NCBI RefSeq assembly: GCF_028687635.1
Contig: NZ_JAQTZS010000027.1
Coordinates: 1-42,335 of the forward strand
Direction: 5' to 3'
Origin: Malikia sp.
GTDB lineage: Bacteria > Pseudomonadota > Gammaproteobacteria > Burkholderiales > Burkholderiaceae_C
DNA: 42,335 bases
How positions within the stretch are numbered: the stretch's first letter is position 1; each line of letters starts with the position of its first letter. Of the stretch, positions 34,171 to 41,741 are shown one piece after another. Made by a program: the position numbers and the translations under genes. The notes under the pieces were generated by a model. The model was not told the origin of the DNA. It was given only the letters and a program-made list of their open reading frames with translations, and did not search any database.

Positions 34171-34341
34171 ATGGCAACCAAAGGCGGACGCGAAAAGATC
34201 AAGCTGGAATCCACAGCCGGCACCGGTCACTTCTACACCACGGACAAGAACAAGAAGACCACTCCTGAAAAGCTGCTGATCAAGAAGTTCGATCCGAAAG
34301 CTCGCAAGCATGTCGACTACAAGGAAATCAAGCTGAAGTAA
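34171..34341 (+). CDS. rpmG: 50S ribosomal protein L33
   Basis: A 56-residue ribosomal protein: [56 protein letters not shown]. It is the cysteine-free (zinc-independent) form. The ATG at 34171 has an AAGGAG site. It forms an operon with rpmB and ends 22 bases before a strong intrinsic terminator. Confidence 0.97.
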   Translation: MATKGGREKIKLESTAGTGHFYTTDKNKKTTPEKLLIKKFDPKARKHVDYKEIKLK

Positions 34342-34363
34342 TTCAGCCCCTTGTCCGAAAAAG

Positions 34364-34389
34364 CCGCCGGCACTCCGGCGGTTTTTTTT
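34364..34389 (+). terminator. Intrinsic terminator of rpmB-rpmG
   Basis: Stem CCGCCGG (34364-34370) pairs with CCGGCGG (34375-34381) across a four-base loop, followed by eight T residues and preceded by an A-run. It is a textbook Rho-independent terminator. Confidence 0.95.
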
Positions 34390-34513
34390 CGTCTGTCGCT
34401 TGGCAGGCCCCCGCCTAGGGATATCCCTAGTGAAAATCAGAACTTACAGCAGGCAAGCGCGCGTCGGACGTGAAAAAATCAGGGTTTACACGTAGCTCGT
34501 TCGTCCACACCCG

Positions 34514-36478
34514 ATGCCCCAGATTGAATCCGCCCACGGCCTGGCCATCATCAACCGATGGATCCGCGCCTACGTCAAGCCCCAGGCCAGGCGGCTCTAC
34601 CCGCACCGGGCCAAGGCGGGACTGCTGGCCCTGCTGGGGCTGACTGGACGGCGGCTGGCCTGGAACGCGGCTCGGCGCCGGCGCTTGGACAGCCCGACCG
34701 CCACACTGGAGTTGCCACCGGCCGGCATGGAGGCAAGCGAGGACCGCTTTCACGCACTGTTCGAGCAAACCCGGTACCCCGCGCTGCTGATGGAAGGCGA
34801 GCGCTTCATCGCGGCCAATCGCGCCTCGCTGGAGATGATGCGCGTGCAGCGGCTGGAGGACTTCCTGCAACTCACTCCGGCTGAGACATCACCGTCATGC
34901 CAGCCCGACGGCCGGCCATCGGCTGAAAAAGCCGCCGAGATGATCCGCCTGGCGCGCGAGCAAGGCGGCCATGAATTCGAATGGGAACACCTGCGCGTCG
35001 ACGGCGAGACCTTCACGGCCAGCATTCAGCTGACTCCGATCCGGCACCGCGGACAGGACCTGCTCTACGTGCTGTGGCGCGACATCTCGGCACAGAAAAG
35101 GACCGAGCGCGAACTGGCCGTGGCGCGCGAAAGGACGATCAGGCTCGAACAGCAGCAGCGCCTGTCCGACCTGCTGGAGCAGGACATCGTCGGCGTGGCG
35201 CAGACCGACGCGAAAGGCTGCTACACCCTGGTCAACGACCGCTACTGCGCGCTCCTGAGGCGAGAGCGCGACAGCCTGCTGGGGCGCCCGGCGGCAGAAG
35301 CCACGCTTCCGGAAAACCGCGAATTCATCGAACAACTGCTTGACCGTTTGCAGCAGGAAAAGAGCTCCCTCGTCATCGAACAGCGTCTCCTGCGTGCCGA
35401 CAGCCAGCCCTACTGGCTGCAGCTGGCAGTCACGGTGCACCGCAATACCGACAGCAGCGTCGAAAGCTACATGGTGCTGGCACTCGACATCACTGAGCGC
35501 AAGCAGCAGGAAAAGGCCTGGCGCCAGACCGCCGAGATCCTGACGGTGGCCGAGCGGGCGGCAGGCGCAGGGGCTTGGCGCTGGGACTATCTCCGTGACA
35601 CGGCAGAATGGTCGCCCGAGATGTTCAGGCTGCTCGGCCTGGACCCGGCCCGGCATCCCGCGAACCACGAGTCCTGGCTGAGCGCCATCCATCCGGCAGA
35701 CCGGGAAGCGGTGCTGGCTCGCCTGCGCCATATCCTGGAATCCGCTGACAGCTTCATGGATTCCTACCGCATCCTGCAGTCGGACGGCAAGATCATCTGG
35801 ATCGATTGCCATGGCCAGGTCACGCGCGACGCGCAGGGCCGCGCCACCGAACTGGCGGGCGTCTGCATCGATGCGACCGCGCGCAAGCAGGCGGAGCAGC
35901 AAATCCTCCAGCTCAACGCCGAACTCGAGGCCAAGGTCGAGGCGCGCACCACCGAGCTGCTGGCCGCCAACGAGGAACTGCGCCAGCTGGCCCGCCACGA
36001 TGCACTGACCGGCCTGCCGAATCGGCTGGCGGCCAATGAGCGCCGCCGCCTGGAATTCGTCGCGCTGCAGCGCAGCGGACAGCCCTACGCCGTGCTGCTG
36101 ATCGACATCGACCACTTCAAGCGGGTCAACGACAGCTTCGGCCACGCCGTCGGCGACCGCGTGCTGCAGCAGATGGGACGGACCCTGGCGCAATCGCTGC
36201 GCGAGAGCGACTTCGTCGCGCGCTGGGGCGGCGAGGAATTCCTCGTGCTGCTGCCAGACAGCGGCCTCGATGCCGCGCGGCTGGTGGGCGAGAAGCTCAG
36301 GCAGGCGATCGAGTCCTGCCCCGACACCGATGCCGGCCTCATCACGATCAGCCTGGGCCTGGCGCTGGCAACCCCGATCACGCCCGACGAGGACACGCCG
36401 TTGCGCGAGGCCGACGCCTGCCTCTACGCCGCCAAGCGCGAAGGCCGCAACCGCCTGGTCGCGGCCAGCCCGGCCTGA
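34514..36478 (+). CDS. Multi-PAS diguanylate cyclase
   Basis: A 654-residue signalling enzyme. Three PAS-like sensor units are visible: about residues 75-195 (ending [13 protein letters not shown]), 215-330 (ending [12 protein letters not shown]) and 345-460 (ending [13 protein letters not shown]). A coiled-coil linker ([20 protein letters not shown]) leads to a GGDEF domain at about 485-650. The active site is GGEEF at 572-576, preceded by RESD at the inhibitory I-site distance, so synthesis of cyclic di-GMP with product inhibition is expected. No membrane helix is evident, so it should be cytoplasmic. The ligands of the PAS units are unknown. It is 132 bases upstream of the peptide/MNIO operon, which has its own candidate promoter. 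Confidence 0.92.
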   Translation: MPQIESAHGLAIINRWIRAYVKPQARRLYPHRAKAGLLALLGLTGRRLAWNAARRRRLDSPTATLELPPAGMEASEDRFHALFEQTRYPALLMEGERFIAANRASLEMMRVQRLEDFLQLTPAETSPSCQPDGRPSAEKAAEMIRLAREQGGHEFEWEHLRVDGETFTASIQLTPIRHRGQDLLYVLWRDISAQKRTERELAVARERTIRLEQQQRLSDLLEQDIVGVAQTDAKGCYTLVNDRYCALLRRERDSLLGRPAAEATLPENREFIEQLLDRLQQEKSSLVIEQRLLRADSQPYWLQLAVTVHRNTDSSVESYMVLALDITERKQQEKAWRQTAEILTVAERAAGAGAWRWDYLRDTAEWSPEMFRLLGLDPARHPANHESWLSAIHPADREAVLARLRHILESADSFMDSYRILQSDGKIIWIDCHGQVTRDAQGRATELAGVCIDATARKQAEQQILQLNAELEAKVEARTTELLAANEELRQLARHDALTGLPNRLAANERRRLEFVALQRSGQPYAVLLIDIDHFKRVNDSFGHAVGDRVLQQMGRTLAQSLRESDFVARWGGEEFLVLLPDSGLDAARLVGEKLRQAIESCPDTDAGLITISLGLALATPITPDEDTPLREADACLYAAKREGRNRLVAASPA

Positions 36479-36522
36479 ACCCTGGTCCGAAGGCACCAGC
36501 GTCCCGTCCGGAACAGCCAGAT

Positions 36523-36552
36523 TTGACATCTTCCTGCTTGACCCCATAGACT
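36523..36552 (+). promoter_or_regulatory. Candidate promoter of the peptide/MNIO operon
   Basis: A perfect TTGACA (36523-36528) is followed after 16 bases by CATAGA, or after 18 bases by TAGACT (36547-36552), as -10. The start codon of the small peptide gene is 59-65 bases downstream. Confidence 0.5.
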
Positions 36553-36557
36553 GCCAA

Positions 36558-36581
36558 CATCACTCCCATTCCAGAGTGATG
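36558..36581. promoter_or_regulatory. 24-bp palindrome at the expected transcription start of the MNIO operon
   Basis: CATCACTC (36558-36565) and GAGTGATG (36574-36581) are perfect inverted repeats around an 8-base spacer. The palindrome begins just downstream of the candidate -10, so it could be an operator for a dimeric repressor or a hairpin at the 5' end of the message. No candidate repressor gene is adjacent. Confidence 0.55.
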
Positions 36582-36610
36582 AAATCATCGAAACCCAATA
36601 GGGAGTCAAC

Positions 36611-36874
36611 ATGACAGAACAGGAAAAATCCGCCAACGTCAACGCATCGCAGTTTGGCGCCGGCAAGCTGCGCCCCGGCACGCTGCAGGTCACCGTGGGC
36701 CAGGAGATCACGCGTGCCTCGCTGCACGAGATCGTCGACACCATCGTGCACCTGCACGGCTGCGCGCCCTGTGGCCTCGGGGGCCTCGACATCCTGATCC
36801 GCCAGCAGGACCCGCTGCTGAGCGAGGCATTCAAGAAGATCCCGGCGGTCGCGGACGTCACGCTGCACCAATGA
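36611..36874 (+). CDS. Small Cys-motif protein, candidate substrate peptide of the MNIO
   Basis: An 87-residue protein without signal peptide. The ATG at 36611 has GGGAG six bases upstream. Residues 1-30 are polar, 31-49 look helical (QEITRASLHEIVDTIVHLHG), and a motif HGCAPCGLGGLD (residues 49-60) contains the only two cysteines, Cys51 and Cys54. The last 27 residues are charged and hydrophobic (ILIRQQDPLL ... VADVTLHQ). The stop overlaps the start of the DUF692 gene (ATGA), so the pair is translationally coupled. Known MNIOs modify Cys-, Asn- or Asp-containing peptides encoded next to them, so CAPC is the likely modification site. That is inference; it could instead be a small protein partner. 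Confidence 0.6.
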   Translation: MTEQEKSANVNASQFGAGKLRPGTLQVTVGQEITRASLHEIVDTIVHLHGCAPCGLGGLDILIRQQDPLLSEAFKKIPAVADVTLHQ

Positions 36875-37713
36875 AGCGCGTGAAGGCACGCATCGGCACC
36901 AGCTACGAAGCCGCCGATCCGGCCTTCGTCGAGCGCATCCTGCCGCTGGTCGACTATGTCGAGCTGATCCCCGACACGCTGGCGGTCAGGGAGGGGCGGC
37001 GCACGCGGATCCCGGCTCGGACGCTGCGCCAGCTCGAAAGCATGGCCGAGCAGGCCACGCTCATCGTCCACGGCGTCGGGCTCTCGATCGGCTCGGCCGA
37101 CGACTGGAACGAGGACTATTTCCAGCTGCTGGACCAGATCCTGGAGACGGTTCCCGTCGCCTGGCACAGCGAACACCTGGCCTTCACCCATGTGGACGGT
37201 CATTTCACCGGCACCATGCTGGCCTTGCCGCGCACGCGGGAAGCGCTGGACCTGGTGGCGCGGCGGACGCGGCGCATCCTGGCGCGCTACCCCCTGCCCT
37301 TCCTGCTCGAAAACACCGTCAACCTGCTGCCCGACCCGCCGGCCGAAATGAGCGAGGCCGCCTTCCTGAACCGGCTGGCGGTCGAGAGCGGCTGCGGGCT
37401 ACTGCTCGACCTCTACAACCTGGAATGCAACGCGCACAACCAGGGCTACGCGGCGGCCGATTTCCTGGCAGAGCTCGACCTGAGCCGCGTGCGCGAGCTC
37501 CATCTGGCCGGCGGCACCGAGCATTCCGGCCTGATGCTCGACATCCACTCGCGGCGCACGCGCGACACTACGCGCCAGCTGCTGCCCGAGGTGCTGGCCC
37601 GCGCGCCCGCGGTCGAGGCCGTCATCTATGAGGTCATGCCCGAGGCGCTGCCAGTGCTCGGGCACCCGGCCTGGGCCGACGAAATCGAACAGCTCGAAAC
37701 GCTGCTCGCCTGA
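36871..37713 (+). CDS. DUF692 multinuclear non-heme iron-dependent oxidase (MNIO)
   Basis: A 280-residue TIM-barrel-type protein of the MbnB/TglH/BufB superfamily, which uses a two- or three-iron centre and O2 to remodel residues of RiPP precursors. Candidate metal ligands are His67 (IVHGVG), His99 (WHSEHL), Glu147 (LLENTV), Asp180 and Asn183 (LLLDLYN), and His189 (NAHNQG). Further candidates are His211 (LHLAGG), Asp224 and His226 (LDIHSR), and Glu254 (IYEVMP). The motif LHLAGGTEHSG differs from the more common HLAGH, and DLYN from DVNN, suggesting a divergent subgroup. It overlaps the small peptide gene upstream and lies 5 bases before the partner gene. The chemistry is unknown. Confidence 0.88.
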   Translation: MKRVKARIGTSYEAADPAFVERILPLVDYVELIPDTLAVREGRRTRIPARTLRQLESMAEQATLIVHGVGLSIGSADDWNEDYFQLLDQILETVPVAWHSEHLAFTHVDGHFTGTMLALPRTREALDLVARRTRRILARYPLPFLLENTVNLLPDPPAEMSEAAFLNRLAVESGCGLLLDLYNLECNAHNQGYAAADFLAELDLSRVRELHLAGGTEHSGLMLDIHSRRTRDTTRQLLPEVLARAPAVEAVIYEVMPEALPVLGHPAWADEIEQLETLLA

Positions 37714-37718
37714 ACGCC

Positions 37719-38252
37719 ATGGACCTCCAGACCTACCAACGCAGCCTGCGCCGGCTCGTCATTGGCGCAGCCGCCGAGCCCGATGACCCCACCTACGCGC
37801 AGAGCCTGACGGGATCGACCGGGCTGGCCGTCATGCGCGAGGTGATCGGCTTCTGGCGCGCGCACGCGCTGGAACGCTATTGCGTGCTGAGCTCGGCCTG
37901 GCTCAAGCGCCAGGGATGTTTCGATGCCAGCATCCAGCGCTTCATCGCCGGCGGCGAGTTCTCGCCCGACGTCGCCGAGGCCGGCCAGCAGTTCCTGCGC
38001 CACTTGAGCGGCGACCCCGACCCGGTGGTGCGGGCGCTGGCCCGCTTCGAGATCGCGCTGCACGAGACCCGCTACGACACCGCCGAAAGCCGGACAGTGA
38101 ACTGGCCCTGCGACCCAGGGCCGGTGCTGGCCGCGATCCTTGACAGCGGCCGCATCGAGATGACGGGCGAACCGATACCGCACCGGGTGACGGTCAGCCG
38201 CGCGCTGCCAGGCGGCTACGCCTGCGAGCCGCTGCCGGCCGACTCCGGCTGA
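37719..38252 (+). CDS. Partner protein of the MNIO (MbnC/BufC-like position), family unassigned
   Basis: A 177-residue cytoplasmic protein. It is mostly helical for residues 1-125 (LQTYQRSLRRLVIGAAAE, then VMREVIGFWRAHALERYCVL) and contains LARFEIALHETRYD, which recalls the helical partner proteins (DUF2063-type or MbnC/TglI-type) that recognise the leader peptide and help the oxidase. The C-terminal 50 residues are beta-rich (PVLAAILDSGRIEM ... GGYACEPLP). The match is by position and pattern only. Cysteines: four, none arranged as a clear metal site. It follows the oxidase by five bases. Confidence 0.6.
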   Translation: MDLQTYQRSLRRLVIGAAAEPDDPTYAQSLTGSTGLAVMREVIGFWRAHALERYCVLSSAWLKRQGCFDASIQRFIAGGEFSPDVAEAGQQFLRHLSGDPDPVVRALARFEIALHETRYDTAESRTVNWPCDPGPVLAAILDSGRIEMTGEPIPHRVTVSRALPGGYACEPLPADSG

Positions 38253-38273
38253 ACAACAAGGTCACCAGCAGCA

Positions 38274-38299
38274 GCCTGGTCCCCGGCCAGGGACCAGGC
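38274..38299. repeat. 10-bp intergenic hairpin before the transthyretin-like gene
   Basis: GCCTGGTCCC (38274-38283) and GGGACCAGGC (38290-38299) form a perfect stem with a six-base loop. No T-tract follows, so it may be an attenuator or message-stability element separating the three-gene operon from the next gene. Confidence 0.6.
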
Positions 38300-38343
38300 C
38301 ACCACAACCCGCCCGCAAGGCGATCGACGACAGGGAGAAACAC

Positions 38344-40230
38344 ATGAGCTACCACTTCAAGGGCCGCCTGAGCGGCCATATCTGCCCGGAATGCCCCGAG
38401 TTGCTGTCCGGCGTGCAGGTGCTCCTCTACCGCGTGGCGCGGACCGAGGTCACGGCGCTGGCGGTCGCCAGCCCCAAGGACAGCTTCGCGATCCTGTCCG
38501 AACAGGAGGTCGCGGCCAAGGCCGGACGCCTGATCGCCGAGGCCCGGACCGACGAGAAGGGCGACTTCAGCTTCGAGCTCGACGAGCGGCAGAAATACTC
38601 GGGCGAGCCGTTCGAGATCGACCTGCGCTGCGACACCGTGCGCGGCGCCGGGCCCAACGCGAAGCCGCTGCAGCTCACGCTCACGACGCTGCAGCCGCAA
38701 TGGCGCCAGACCGAAGCCGGCTGGATCGCAGCCTGGGAATACGGCATCCCGCACCGGCACTGGTGCGCGGTGCGCGCGCGCTTCGACGCCTGGACGATCT
38801 GCGGGCGCGTCACCGTCTGCGACGGCGCGGGCCCGGTGATGGGCGTGCGCGTGCTGGCCTTCGACGCCGACTGGATCCAGGACGACCCGCTCGGCAGCGG
38901 CATGACCGATGCGTCGGGCGAGTTCCGCATCGACTACACCGGCAGCAGCTTCCGGCGCACGCCCTTCTCGCCCGCGATCAACCTGGAATGGAGCGGCGGC
39001 CCCGATCTCTACTTCCGCATCGAGGCCGCCGACGGCACGCCGCTGCTGATCGAGCCCAGAACCCTGGCGCGCACGCCGGCACGCGAGAACATCGGACATT
39101 GCCACTGCGTCAAGCTGTGCATCAAGGAAGCACCGCCGTCGCAGACACCGCCGACCCAGCCACTGTTCACCAATGTCGGGCAATACCATGTCGACCCGGT
39201 CTACGCCGACTTCAGCGCCGACGGCCTCACCACGGACGCCGGCTACGCCTTCACGGGCGATATCCCGCTGATCGGCATCCTGCCCGAGGCCACGTCCAGC
39301 CTGGCCGCCGATTACCGTTTCCGCATCGCCGAATACGACGCGACCGGCACCGTGCTGGGGGCCGCGTTCGACGTGACCCAGGCGATGGCGGAACCGACCA
39401 TCATCGGCAAGCTCGAGTACTGGGCCTGGAGCAGCCTGCACGGCGCCTGGATGATCCGCGCTGCCGACTACTGGGTCAACCGGCCAGGCTCGACGGTCAG
39501 CATCGCGCAGCCCGTCGGGCCGGCGCTCTCGGTGGCGGTCAACCAGGCGATCGGCGCCGACGGCTGGATCACGGTGCCGCGCGACAATGACTTCGCGCCC
39601 GGGGGCAAGGGGCGTTTCGTGCCGATGGGCAATCTGCTGCAGCTCAGGACCACGGCGCTGAGCTCCGAGAGCCAGGATCTCACGCTGCCGGCACCGGGAA
39701 CCGCGGCCGGACAAGGCGTGCCGGCGGGCCGCAAGTCGCGCGCGCACTGTTTCAAGATCTTCTTCGAGGCGCGCGACCATGTCACCCACGCCGCGCTGCC
39801 CGGCAGCAACGCGCTCGACAAGATCGTTTGCAGCAACACCCAGTACCGCTACCAGCGTCACCCGTCCTGGGCCGGCAGCATCGTCACCACGACCGCCGTG
39901 GTCTCGCTCGACATCGGCGAGCTCTCCAGCCCCGGTGCCGGTTGCGGCAAGCTGACCAACGAGCTGCACGCGCTCTACACGGTCTATCACCCCTTCGTCG
40001 CCAGCGCGCGGGTCTATTTCGAGGGCAACCCGCCGCTGCCGGCCGACCAGCCGCTCGTGCTGGCGGGGGGTGAAGCCGTCTCAGCGGCGGGCGGCCTGCT
40101 GATCGACATCTCGGGCCTGCCGCCCTGCGCCTATGTGCTGTGGCTGGAGGCGACGCTCAACCTCACCTCGGGCTGGGGCCGCATTGGCAACGCCACGACA
40201 TGGGATCACATCGCCTTCTGCAAGGGCTGA
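38344..40230 (+). CDS. Large Cys-rich protein with transthyretin/carboxypeptidase-regulatory-like domains, function unknown
   Basis: A 628-residue protein with no signal peptide or membrane helix. The ATG at 38344 has GGGAGA eight bases upstream. Residues 1-115 look like a prealbumin-like beta-sandwich (GVQVLLYRV ... TDEKGDFSFELDE). Residues 135-260 form a second one (ICGRVTVCDGAGPVMGVRVL, DPLGSGMTDASGEFRIDYTG, PDLYFRIE). The rest is beta-rich and unassigned (TNVGQYHVDPVYADFSADGL ... NATTWDHIAFCKG). There are 14 cysteines, including CPEC near residue 14, CHC-x3-C near 257, and one close to the end; His is also frequent. Metal binding or being a client of the MNIO system is possible. It ends directly against the convergent ABC gene. 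Confidence 0.6.
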   Translation: MSYHFKGRLSGHICPECPELLSGVQVLLYRVARTEVTALAVASPKDSFAILSEQEVAAKAGRLIAEARTDEKGDFSFELDERQKYSGEPFEIDLRCDTVRGAGPNAKPLQLTLTTLQPQWRQTEAGWIAAWEYGIPHRHWCAVRARFDAWTICGRVTVCDGAGPVMGVRVLAFDADWIQDDPLGSGMTDASGEFRIDYTGSSFRRTPFSPAINLEWSGGPDLYFRIEAADGTPLLIEPRTLARTPARENIGHCHCVKLCIKEAPPSQTPPTQPLFTNVGQYHVDPVYADFSADGLTTDAGYAFTGDIPLIGILPEATSSLAADYRFRIAEYDATGTVLGAAFDVTQAMAEPTIIGKLEYWAWSSLHGAWMIRAADYWVNRPGSTVSIAQPVGPALSVAVNQAIGADGWITVPRDNDFAPGGKGRFVPMGNLLQLRTTALSSESQDLTLPAPGTAAGQGVPAGRKSRAHCFKIFFEARDHVTHAALPGSNALDKIVCSNTQYRYQRHPSWAGSIVTTTAVVSLDIGELSSPGAGCGKLTNELHALYTVYHPFVASARVYFEGNPPLPADQPLVLAGGEAVSAAGGLLIDISGLPPCAYVLWLEATLNLTSGWGRIGNATTWDHIAFCKG

Positions 40231-40998
40231 TCAGAGCAGGTTGGCCAGGAAGGCGCGAGTGCGCGGCTGCTGCGGCGCCCCGAACAGCTGCTGCGGCGTG
40301 CCGGCCTCGACCACCTGGCCGCCGTCCATGAAAACCACGCGACTGGCCACCTCGCGGGCAAAGCCCATCTCGTGCGTGACCACCACCATGGTCATGTGCT
40401 CCTCGGCCAGCGCGCGCATGGTGCGCAGCACCTCGCCGGTGAGCTCGGGGTCGAGCGCCGAGGTCGGCTCGTCGAACAGCAGGATGTCGGGCTGCATGGC
40501 CAGCGCACGCGCGATCGCGACCCGCTGCTTCTGGCCGCCCGACAGGCGCGACGGGTAGCTGTCGCGCTTGTCGAACAGGCCGACCTTGCGCAGCAGCTCC
40601 TCGGCCAGCGGCTGCACCGCCTCGCGGCTCAGGCCCTTGACCGTGACGGGCGCCTCGATCAGGTTCTGCAGCACGGTCAGGTGCGGGAACAGGTTGAAAT
40701 GCTGGAACACCATGCCCATGCGGCCGCAGAGGCCGCGGATCTCGGCCTCGGGCAGGTAATGGCAATGGCCATGCGCATCGGTCGAGACCAGCGGACGGCC
40801 CTGGATCTCGATCGCGCCGCGCTCGATGGTCTCCAGATGGATCAGGCAGCGCAGCAGGGTGCTCTTGCCCGAGCCCGAAGGGCCGATGACGGCCACCACC
40901 TCGCCACGGGCGACCTCGAACGACACCCCGCGCAGCACGGTCAAGTCACCGAAGCGCTTGTGCAGGTCGATGGCACGGATGACGGCATGCTCAGTCAT
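40231..40998 (-). CDS. Polar amino acid ABC transporter ATP-binding protein
   Basis: A 255-residue ATPase (GlnQ/ArtP/TcyN type). Walker A is [13 protein letters not shown], the Q-loop [13 protein letters not shown], the signature [17 protein letters not shown], Walker [15 protein letters not shown], and the H-loop VTHEMGF. An insertion near residues 70-90 ([20 protein letters not shown]) has two cysteines. The stop codon abuts the stop of the convergent plus-strand gene with no base between (TGA/TCA). Its start overlaps the permease end by eight bases. Confidence 0.93.
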   Translation of the reverse strand: MTEHAVIRAIDLHKRFGDLTVLRGVSFEVARGEVVAVIGPSGSGKSTLLRCLIHLETIERGAIEIQGRPLVSTDAHGHCHYLPEAEIRGLCGRMGMVFQHFNLFPHLTVLQNLIEAPVTVKGLSREAVQPLAEELLRKVGLFDKRDSYPSRLSGGQKQRVAIARALAMQPDILLFDEPTSALDPELTGEVLRTMRALAEEHMTMVVVTHEMGFAREVASRVVFMDGGQVVEAGTPQQLFGAPQQPRTRAFLANLL

Positions 40999-41641
40999 AG
41001 ACGGCGACTTTCTTTTCCATGCGCTGGAAGAACCAGGTCAGCACCAGCGTCATCAACAGGTAGAAGGCGGCGGCAACCACGAAGGGCGAAGTGGTGAAAT
41101 CACGCTGCACGATGCCGCGCGCCGCGCGCAACAGGTCGTTCATGGCCAGCACGTAGATCAGCGAGGTGTCCTTGATCAGGGTGATGGTCTCGTTGCTCAT
41201 CGGCGGCAGGATGCGCTTGACCATCTGCGGCAACACGATGCGGCGCATGGTCTGGAGATGGGACAGCCCCAGCACCTTGGAGGCCTCGTACTGGCCACGG
41301 TCCACCGACTGGATGCCGGCCCGGAAGATCTCGGCGAAATAGGCGGCGTAGTTGAGCGTGAAGGCCAGGATCGCCGCCGGGAAATCCGGCAGCCGGATGC
41401 CGATCACCGGCACGAAAGGCAGCGCAAAGTAGATGAACAGCATCTGCAGCATCAGCGGCGTGCCGCGCATCAGCCAGACATAGCCGCTGACCAGCCGGCC
41501 CAGCCAGGCGCGGCGCGACAGACGCAACAGCGCCAGTCCCAGACCGAGCGGCACCGCCAGCAGCATGGTCAGCAGGAACACCTGCAAGGTAGTCAGCGTA
41601 CCCTGCAGCAAGGGGGGAAGAATGTCGAGCAGATAGGACAT
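40991..41641 (-). CDS. Polar amino acid ABC transporter permease
   Basis: A 216-residue HisM/GlnP-type permease with about five membrane segments. The opening, [20 protein letters not shown], is typical. The periplasmic-side segment [20 protein letters not shown] and the coupling loop [20 protein letters not shown], followed by [20 protein letters not shown], are family hallmarks. Only one permease is present, so it probably homodimerises. A hairpin separates it from the upstream binding protein gene. Confidence 0.93.
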   Translation of the reverse strand: MSYLLDILPPLLQGTLTTLQVFLLTMLLAVPLGLGLALLRLSRRAWLGRLVSGYVWLMRGTPLMLQMLFIYFALPFVPVIGIRLPDFPAAILAFTLNYAAYFAEIFRAGIQSVDRGQYEASKVLGLSHLQTMRRIVLPQMVKRILPPMSNETITLIKDTSLIYVLAMNDLLRAARGIVQRDFTTSPFVVAAAFYLLMTLVLTWFFQRMEKKVAVYD

Positions 41642-41668
41642 CGGAGCAACAGCCCTGGAAATGAAAAT

Positions 41669-41708
41669 CCGGCCTCGCCCAACCCGGGGTGGGTTGGCCC
41701 GAGGCCGG
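41669..41708. repeat. Long intergenic hairpin between binding protein and permease genes
   Basis: CCGGCCTCG (41669-41677) pairs with CGAGGCCGG (41700-41708), and CCAACCC (41679-41685) pairs with GGGTTGG (41691-41697), giving about 16 base pairs with a small internal loop and a GGGGT apex. Such hairpins within ABC operons commonly protect the upstream binding protein message or attenuate read-through. Confidence 0.75.
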
Positions 41709-41741
41709 ACAGGTAGGCTTGGGCCCTGGGGACCAGCCGCC

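Noticed and set aside
38194-39990. 598-residue open frame on the minus strand
   Set aside because: Antisense to the transthyretin-like gene. I favoured the plus strand because it has a ribosome site, follows the operon, and shows beta-sandwich motifs.
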